A stretch of DNA of 12,559 nucleotides from the NCBI GenBank assembly GCA_037447655.1, contig JBBHKE010001245.1, positions 1 through 12,559 on the forward strand, read 5' to 3'. The translations under genes were made by a program, and so were the position numbers. Below the pieces are notes generated by a model that was given only the letters and a program-made list of their open reading frames with translations, did not search any database and was not told where the DNA came from. Positions 8,449 to 12,559 of this stretch are shown here, piece by piece (position 1 is the stretch's first letter; every line of letters starts with the position of its first letter). The DNA is from Zygnema cylindricum. Taxonomy: Eukaryota > Streptophyta > Zygnematophyceae > Zygnematales > Zygnemataceae.

Positions 8449-8508
8449 GTCGGATTAAATCCGACATTAAATGTCGACCGTCGAAACAAATGTCCGATTC
8501 ATTTGTTT
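8449..8508. repeat. Cluster of three palindromes in U3 of the 3' LTR
   Basis: gtcggatt-a-aatccgac (8449-8465), gacatt-a-aatgtc (8463-8475) and aaacaaatg-7-catttgttt (8484-8508) are perfect inverted repeats packed into 60 bp. They could be dimeric factor-binding sites or cruciform formers. Nothing equivalent in sequence lies in the right-hand U3. Confidence 0.75.
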
Positions 8509-8644
8509 TGTGCGAAAAGACGCCCGCACTGAAATACTTTAACTAGTTTTATGTTCCTCTGTTCACATTTTAGTTAATTGGTTTCAAGATCATGTATCAG
8601 TTTAAATACGTATCACACCCCATGTTTTTTAACGGACTTCGCGA

Positions 8645-8711
8645 CAGACTCATTAGAGCTACCGGCTACGCTGTACTCTACCGGTCGGAGGTTCGAGTCC
8701 TGCCAGACTCA
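8645..8711 (+). ncRNA. tRNA-like remnant with perfect pol III B box inside U3
   Basis: ggttcgagtcc (8690-8700) matches the T-arm/B-box consensus GGTTCGANTCC exactly. The surrounding ggagg-ttcgagt-cctgc gives a T stem with one mismatch. Upstream, accgg/ccggt (8661-8665/8681-8685) can pair, but with a 15-base loop, and no good A box or complementary acceptor stem is visible. So it is not a functional tRNA as read. The octamer cagactca brackets the piece (8645-8652 and 8704-8711), which could be an insertion footprint of a tRNA fragment or truncated SINE. Confidence 0.35.
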
Positions 8712-8926
8712 ACCTTTTGTTTGAGAGTGACATTTGTCACTCTTTAGTCTTGCCTGCAGAACTAAGGCAGCCATGGCTTAGCCACCCTCTCTATCCTTCA
8801 GTGACTACAATAAGTATGGGGGCTAGAGAGAGGAGGTGAAGACAGGCTGTCTGCCCTTTACGTTTTCCTTTTATACTAATCTATTTATACCTAGAAAATA
8901 CTCTAGAAAATCAATCAATTTCAACA

Positions 8927-8936
8927 TTCCCCATAT
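8927..8936 (-). promoter_or_regulatory. Polypurine tract (plus-strand primer site of the copia element)
   Basis: The minus strand reads ATATGGGGAA directly before the LTR start TGTTG. A GGGG-containing purine stretch abutting TGTT is the usual copia arrangement. Confidence 0.7.
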
Positions 8937-8939
8937 TTT

Positions 8940-9623
8940 CTAGTCTAGTTTCAACTTTAGTTTTAGTCCACATTTTTCTCTACAATATTTCAATTTAGGA
9001 GATGGCACTAGTTTTGTCATCATATCAACCACCATTTCCTCATCATATCTATATACAAAACTCACAATCTTATTCTCAACCTTTTCCCTCACAAAACTCA
9101 AACGTATGTCCATGTGCTTAGCTTTGAAATGATGTTTTGGATTAGCTGCAATTGCAATGGCAGCTTGATTATCACAAAACACTTCATGCACTCCCTCTTT
9201 CATATACCCCAGTTCTTGTAATAAGGACTTGACCCACATCAATTCCTTCACAGCAAAACAAGTAGCCATGTAATGAGCCTCCATAGTAGACTGAGAAACC
9301 ACTTGTTGTTCCTTACTGCTCCAACAGAAAGCACCTTCCGCCACATACAACACACATCCTGAAGTGCATCTTCTCACATGTGCGTCCCCATAAGTGGCAT
9401 CACTCCAAGTAGTGATGTCAATGTGCTCCCCTCCCAAATGTAACCATAACTCTCTAGTTCCCACCAGATATCTCATGACTCTCTTGGCTGCCTCCCAATC
9501 TCTCTTCTTAGGATCATTAAGACTCCTATTGAGTACTCCAACTGCTGCCGCTATGTCCGGCCTAGTAAAGTTCATAAAATAGATCAAACTTCCTACGACC
9601 TGTCTATAAGAGATAGACTTCAT
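8940..9623 (-). pseudogene. Copia RNase H domain and pol C-terminus
   Basis: This is a 227-codon open frame. It starts with YRQVVGSLIYF and TRPDIAAAVGVL, the copia segment joining RT to RNase H, then WEAAKRVMRYLVGT. The RNase H (degrades RNA in the RNA-DNA hybrid during reverse transcription) keeps its acidic residues: Asp in TWSDATYGD, Glu in STMEAHY, Asp in FCDNQAAIAI and Asp in VVDMMTKLV. The family tryptophan after the first Asp (usually DW) is Tyr here. The C-terminus KYCREKCGLK is complete, with stop TAG at 8940-8942 just before the polypurine tract. The domain is intact but joined to RT by a frameshift just above 9623, so it cannot be made as part of pol. Confidence 0.85.
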
Positions 9624-10520
9624 ATTTCTCTCTCCTCTGGACTCATCTGATCATCTAAGATCATCACTCCTTCTTCTACACTTCCATCAGTTATTTTTTT
9701 CAAGTCCATGGGAGTGGTACAGCTGTTAGCCTTTTCTATCTAGAATTTCTCAAGCATGTTACCTATTGCTTCTTTCTGAGTAAGTCTGATAATCCTTTTC
9801 TTCCTATCTCTCTCCATTTGGAACCCCAAAATGTATTTTGCCTCACCTAAATCCTTCATATAAAATCTGCCTCTAAGATCTTTCTTTAGCCTATTGATCT
9901 TTTTCAAAGACTTACTGAGCACAAGGAAATCATCCACATAAATTGCAATAAAAATGACACCATTCTTATCCTCAAACATATTGATAGAATGGTCAGAACT
10001 GATCCGGATATACCCCAGACCGGTGAGAAACTCATCTAGTTTCTTATTCCAATGTCAGCGAGCCTGCTTCAGTCCATATAAGGATTTGATGAGCCTGCAT
10101 ACCTTGCTCTCTTCTCCTTCTCCACAAATCCCTCTAGTTGCCTCATGATTATCTCTTGGTCTAACTCACCATTAAGAAAGGCAATCTTAATATCTATTTG
10201 GTGAATTTCCATGTCTTCAGCTGCTGCCAGACAGAGGAGAATCCTTACTGATGGGAACCGAACAACTGGAGCAAAGGTCTCCTCATAGTCAATCCCCTCG
10301 TTTTGGGTGAACCCCTTCGCTACCAATTGAGCCTTATATCTATAATGGTATTATATGGGTTCAGTTTTAGTTTAAATACCCATTTACACCAAATAGGTTT
10401 TTTGTGTAGAGGACAATCAGCTAGTTCCGAAGTATTTGCTTCCATGATGGAGGCCATCTCATCATTTATGGCTCTAATCCATCTTTCTTTCTCCGGACTA
10501 TTCACTGCCTCCGAGTAAGA
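9624..10520 (-). pseudogene. Copia reverse transcriptase (RVT_2), broken by two frameshifts and two stops
   Basis: The domain begins near 10520 with SYSEAVNSPEKERWIRAI and CKWVFKLKLN, continues as VAKGFTQNEGIDYEETFAPVV and IHQIDIKIAFLNGEL, then KSLYGLKQAR, IYVDDFLVLSKS and LGEAKYILGFQME. All three catalytic aspartates remain: Asp in HQIDIK and the YVDD pair (codons near 9929-9940). Breaks: one base appears lost near 10345, after NTII; a frameshift near 10105 within a KEK/R stretch; a TGA after LKQAR near 10055, where family members usually carry Arg or Thr (CGA to TGA would fit); and TAG at 9740-9742 after MLEKF. The reading frame continues after each stop, so these are recent lesions rather than loss of sequence. 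It is much better preserved than the relic at 3100-4240. Confidence 0.85.
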
Positions 10521-11015
10521 TTGAGGCTCATCTGGGTGAGATAGCTTAGTTACCTTATGAGCGGCCTGATTTTCCTGTATCTTTTTGCTGCTCCTTCTCC
10601 CTCCCTCAAACTTTAAAGCTGGAATGGATGGAAGTCTTAGATTTCTCCTCACTGTCTCATTCTCTCCCCTGTCTATAGAAGTCGGTTTTGGTCCCTCTTC
10701 TTCTATCTCCTCAAAAACCATAGGAGTAAGTGAGGTTTCCGGTGAGTCTCCTGTATCTTGGATCTCCCCTGAGGGTACAATCACGGTTTCACTCATTTCC
10801 CTTTCGGGAACGACCGAGTCCTCCTCACTTTTGGACTCAAATCTGATTCTTATCTTCTTTGTATATTTGAAGGGGTCAAATGACTTCCCTTCATCCATGC
10901 AAACTAGGTGTTTGACCAGAATGATATCTTTCTTTGCTAAGTCATAGACTCTATACCCTTTAACATCCTCATCATATCCCACAAAGTATCAAAGTTTTCC
11001 CTTAACATCTAGTTT
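10521..11015 (-). pseudogene. Copia integrase C-terminal region and acidic linker to RT
   Basis: It starts in the same frame as the integrase piece but after TAA at 11016-11018, and carries a further TGA at 10989-10991 in the string KLDVKGKL-stop-YFVGYDEDVKGYRVYD. This is the usual copia KLD-KG----FVGY---KGYRV block after the integrase core; the TGA replaces the residue before YFVGY. Then comes a low-complexity Glu/Ser/Pro-rich linker of about 110 residues (FESKSEEDSVVPERE... to KVTKLSHPDEP), typical between integrase and RT. No domain is expected there. Confidence 0.75.
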
Positions 11016-11639
11016 TTAGTTTTTTTTATAAGTGTCAAGACAGTAAACTTGGCTACCAAACACTTTAAGGTGTGAGATATCTGGTTTCCTTCCCACCCAT
11101 CTCTCATAAGGTGTCACTCCCTTTACAACTGAGGTAAGGACTCTATTCTTAATGTAGTTGGCACAGTTCATTGCCTCTGCCCAAAATCTCTTTCCTATTT
11201 TCTTGTCGGCCAACATAATGCATGCACTATCTCTTAGTGTTCGATTCAACCTCTTAGCTACCCCATTTTGTTCCAGGTTATATGGAACAGTTTTCTTGTG
11301 TTGCACACCCTCATCTCTCAGATATTCCCCAAACTGGTTGGAGGTATATCCCCCCCCATTATCACTGTTTATTCTCTTAATGGGGGTTTCTTGCAACTTC
11401 TCACTCCAAGCTTTATATTCTTTGAAGTAAGTTAATGTTTCAGACTTTGTTTTTAGGAAATACACTTTAGAGTATCTAGACCAGTCATCGGTTATTGTCA
11501 ACATAAACCTCTTTCCTCCAATCGAAGATACTTTTGCAGGTCCCCAAATATCTGTGTGGACCAAATCTAGTACTTTCTCACCTTTATATGTGGCGGCTTT
11601 GGGAAAGTGTAGTTGAAAATCTGAGACCTCCATAGGACC
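11016..11639 (-). pseudogene. Copia integrase core, N-terminally truncated, catalytic Glu replaced by Lys
   Basis: The open frame from 11633 contains the integrase core (rve), which inserts the cDNA copy into the genome. The first Asp is residue 28 in LVHTDIWGP, the second residue 91 in NSDNGGGY. The third catalytic position, 35 residues further on, is Lys127 in NGVAKRLNRT; the family has Glu there (NGVAERxNRT). The codon is AAG, so a G-to-A change explains it. SDNGGGY also has Gly where SDNGGE is usual. The HHCC zinc finger that normally precedes the core is missing: upstream of the ATG is only GP, then TGA, then sequence that aligns to the LTR. The ATG at 11633 is therefore a by-product of a deletion and not an original start. 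The frame ends at TAA 11016-11018 in the copia block LKVFGSQVYCLD. Confidence 0.85.
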
Positions 11640-12020
11640 TCAGAGTAGGCAGCTCACAAGAAACCTCTAGGATAACCATGACCCCTTTGTCTTTCAGCAC
11701 GAATAACTGCCACATTGGTAAAAAAAAACTCTGACCACCTTCACCCTTGTGAAGGCTCTGAGTCGATAGCAATAAAAATCTCTGAATTTGCTCCACTGAG
11801 CAGTAAGTTATGGGTGTCAAAGTTGACCTTTTGTACAGAAGCTCTCTGGGAGAGAGGGTCCCATCTACAAATTTTTTCTAAGTCCTATCTCTCTCTTAAA
11901 CTCTATCTACTAACGTACGGAACCAATCATATTATTGTACCGTATAGAAAGGTACAGCTGCAGGTGTACTTTATGTACGAACATTGTACGACATGTCATG
12001 CAGCATGGTATCGGACGCAT

Positions 12021-12240
12021 GCGCGCACAACATTTTGCATGCGTACACGATATCGCGCACGCACGCACAATATTGTGCTTGCGCGCTCGATATTTTGCAT
12101 ACGTGCACAATACGGTGCACGCACGCGCAATATTGTGTCCACGGGCACGATATCGTGCACGCGTGCGCGATATTCTGCGCGCGCGTGATTTTATTCACGC
12201 GCGCACGATATCATTCTCGTGCGCACGATATTTCGGCGTG
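12021..12240. repeat. Eleven tandem units of a 20-bp near-palindrome
   Basis: Units start every 20 bases from 12021 to 12221 with the rough pattern GCGYGCACRATATTGTGCAC. The first eight are in strict register, the last three more diverged. Each unit is close to self-complementary around a central ATAT; in the seventh, gcacgatatcgtgc (12145-12158) is a perfect 14-bp palindrome. The repeat has almost no stop codons in any frame, which explains overlapping ORFs on both strands here (for example 11715-12188 and 11984-12289 plus; 11910-12110 and 11971-12198 minus). None of these is a gene. The array is at the position of U3 of the right LTR, where tandem enhancer repeats are common in retroelements. 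Confidence 0.85.
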
Positions 12241-12253
12241 CGTGTATGATTTT

Positions 12254-12314
12254 CGGTCGCACGTGCGACCGCGATTTATTTATGTTTGACGTGTACGCGA
12301 TTCACGTACACGTC
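12254..12314. repeat. Two strong palindromes next to the 20-bp array
   Basis: cggtcgcacgtgcgaccg (12254-12271) is a perfect 18-bp palindrome with CACGTG at its centre. gacgtgtacg/cgtacacgtc (12288-12297/12305-12314) is a perfect 10-bp stem with a 7-base loop. Confidence 0.85.
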
Positions 12315-12332
12315 TAAAAGAACAAATACTAA

Positions 12333-12412
12333 TTTCGTGCGTGGTACCATGTTGTTTCGTGCGTAGGTACACATTTTTCAAGTATTTCGTGCGATACCAT
12401 ATATTTCGTGCG
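12333..12412. repeat. Four copies of TTTCGTGCG
   Basis: Copies lie at 12333, 12355, 12385 and 12404 (spacing 22, 30, 19). Three of them are followed by a gtac or atacc word (gtggtaccat, gtaggtac, gataccat). This is a short irregular direct-repeat series in the same putative U3. Confidence 0.7.
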
Positions 12413-12506
12413 TACGTACGTGATTTTGGGAGTATCGACGTGAAGTATCGTTTGGAGGCGTATCGTGATTTCTGAGCGACGCTTCGATACATATGTTTAT
12501 TTATGT

Positions 12507-12528
12507 CGCGAACCCATGTAGGTTCGCG
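12507..12528. repeat. Inverted repeat cgcgaacc / ggttcgcg
   Basis: It is a perfect 8-bp stem (12507-12514 with 12521-12528) with a 6-base loop, close to the right edge of the window. It is another palindrome in the GC-rich right-hand segment. Confidence 0.75.
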
Positions 12529-12559
12529 CATGCATGTAGTTAGGGAGGGTTTTTACCCT

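Larger units (their letters stand above)
7925..8926 (-). repeat. 3' LTR of the copia element (about 1.0 kb)
   Basis: The right edge is well placed: the minus strand reads ATATGGGGAA|TGTTGAAATTG, a polypurine tract followed by a TG-initial LTR, with only 13 bases between the RNase H stop and the LTR. The left edge is placed at tgtgtcc (7925), where the direct repeat shared with the right segment stops and the CTAGTA array ends, giving TGTTG...GACACA in element orientation. A TATA-like TATAAAA (8137-8131, minus) about 790 bp into the LTR marks a likely U3/R promoter, leaving about 200 bp of R-U5. A second TATA-like tataaata lies near 8886, close to the LTR start. U3 holds three adjacent palindromes (8449-8508) and a tRNA-like sequence (8645-8711). 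Confidence 0.7.
7925..12559 (-). mobile_element. Ty1/copia LTR retrotransposon, defective, right end outside the window
   Basis: On the minus strand the order is LTR-like segment (12559 to 11631), integrase, linker, reverse transcriptase, RNase H, polypurine tract, 3' LTR (8926 to 7925). Integrase before RT is the diagnostic copia order. Gag, protease, most of the integrase zinc finger and the primer-binding site are missing: the right LTR-like segment joins integrase directly near 11631-11640. Collinear LTR matches at constant offset include cctctag (7958/11664), taagttatg (8104/11804), agaaaggtaca (8248/11946) and tgtacgaca (8287/11985), offset 3698-3706 bp. The 5-bp target duplication cannot be tested because the right end is not in the window; the left flank is aattc. 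The element cannot move by itself. Confidence 0.85.
11631..12559 (-). repeat. Right-hand LTR-like segment (5' side of the copia element), U3 divergent, truncated by window edge
   Basis: From 11631 to about 11993 it aligns collinearly with 7925-8295 of the 3' LTR (R-U5 and the promoter-proximal part), including cctctag, cacga, taagttatg, the ctctct/agagag pair, agaaaggtaca and tgtacgaca, with many substitutions and small indels between. Beyond 11993 it no longer resembles the 3' LTR. The place of U3 is taken by GC-rich palindromic repeats (12021-12240), inverted repeats and a TTTCGTGCG series. The start of this LTR (expected near 12.6 kb if of equal length) lies outside the window. It could be the 5' LTR of a related subfamily or an unrelated insertion joined to an LTR fragment. 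Confidence 0.55.

Noticed and set aside
10585-10947. 120-codon plus-strand ORF, and similarly 11158-11430, 10303-10518 and 9394-9582
   Set aside because: All lie antisense to clear copia pol domains. Their peptides have no recognisable motif.
12006-12015. TGGTATCGGA, resembling a copia primer-binding site (TGGTATCAGA)
   Set aside because: It is on the plus strand, while the element is on the minus strand, and it lies inside the LTR-like segment rather than just after its end. One mismatch in ten bases is easily chance.
12021-12240. Possible CRISPR-like array
   Set aside because: The units are contiguous 20-bp tandem repeats with no spacers, and the context is a eukaryotic retrotransposon.
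11715-12289. Overlapping ORFs in several frames of both strands across 11.7-12.3 kb, with repetitive His/Arg/Thr-rich peptides
   Set aside because: They arise because the 20-bp repeat lacks stop codons in nearly every frame. The peptides only mirror the DNA repeat, and part of each lies in LTR sequence.

Overview
The window is repeat-dominated DNA from a nuclear eukaryotic genome. Everything I can name in it is a transposable element, a remnant of one, or satellite-like repeat. No host gene can be supported. Evidence for a eukaryote: two Ty1/copia retrotransposons, a BED-finger hAT transposase exon that ends at a spliceosomal donor, a hAT-type element with an 8-bp target duplication, and PIF/Harbinger-like elements with 3-bp TWA-type duplications. 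The DNA is AT-rich and CpG is not visibly depleted. The hAT exon resembles animal Hermes-like transposases, so an invertebrate is a reasonable guess, but an alga, oomycete or plant cannot be excluded. The lineage is left open.

Layout, left to right. (1) 66-486, minus: first exon of a hAT transposase, running off the left edge through an intron. Its upstream side (580-862) carries diverged ~112-bp tandem repeats. (2) 1028-1187: GC-rich block with repeated ACCGACCGTAACCG, probably the end of another element. (3) 1213-1670: complete 458-bp non-autonomous hAT element with a perfect 8-bp target duplication. (4) 1679-3100: nothing recognisable. (5) about 3100-4240, minus: heavily decayed copia RT and RNase H, visible only by reading through stops and frameshifts. 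(6) 4503-5203 and 5862-7072: two diverged copies of a PIF/Harbinger-like MITE, each with a long central hairpin. The second copy sits inside a hAT-like fragment and carries a further ~500-bp insert. (7) 7425-7924: AT-rich 50-bp tandem repeats, then a CTAGTA/GCAGC-rich degenerate array with a 134-bp internal duplication. (8) 7925-12559, minus: a copia retrotransposon with a 3' LTR (7925-8926), polypurine tract, RNase H, reverse transcriptase, linker, integrase, and then directly a second LTR-like segment that runs off the right edge.

The copia element is dead. Gag, protease and the primer-binding site are missing, integrase has Lys in place of the catalytic Glu, and pol has several stops and frameshifts. 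RT and RNase H catalytic residues are kept. Its two LTR-like segments match collinearly only in the R-U5 part. Their U3 parts look unrelated, and the right one holds eleven 20-bp near-palindromic repeats. This suggests a chimera of two related subfamilies. I found no operon, defence system, CRISPR array or other multi-gene system. The most unusual sequence is the palindromic array at 12021-12240 and the palindromes around it.
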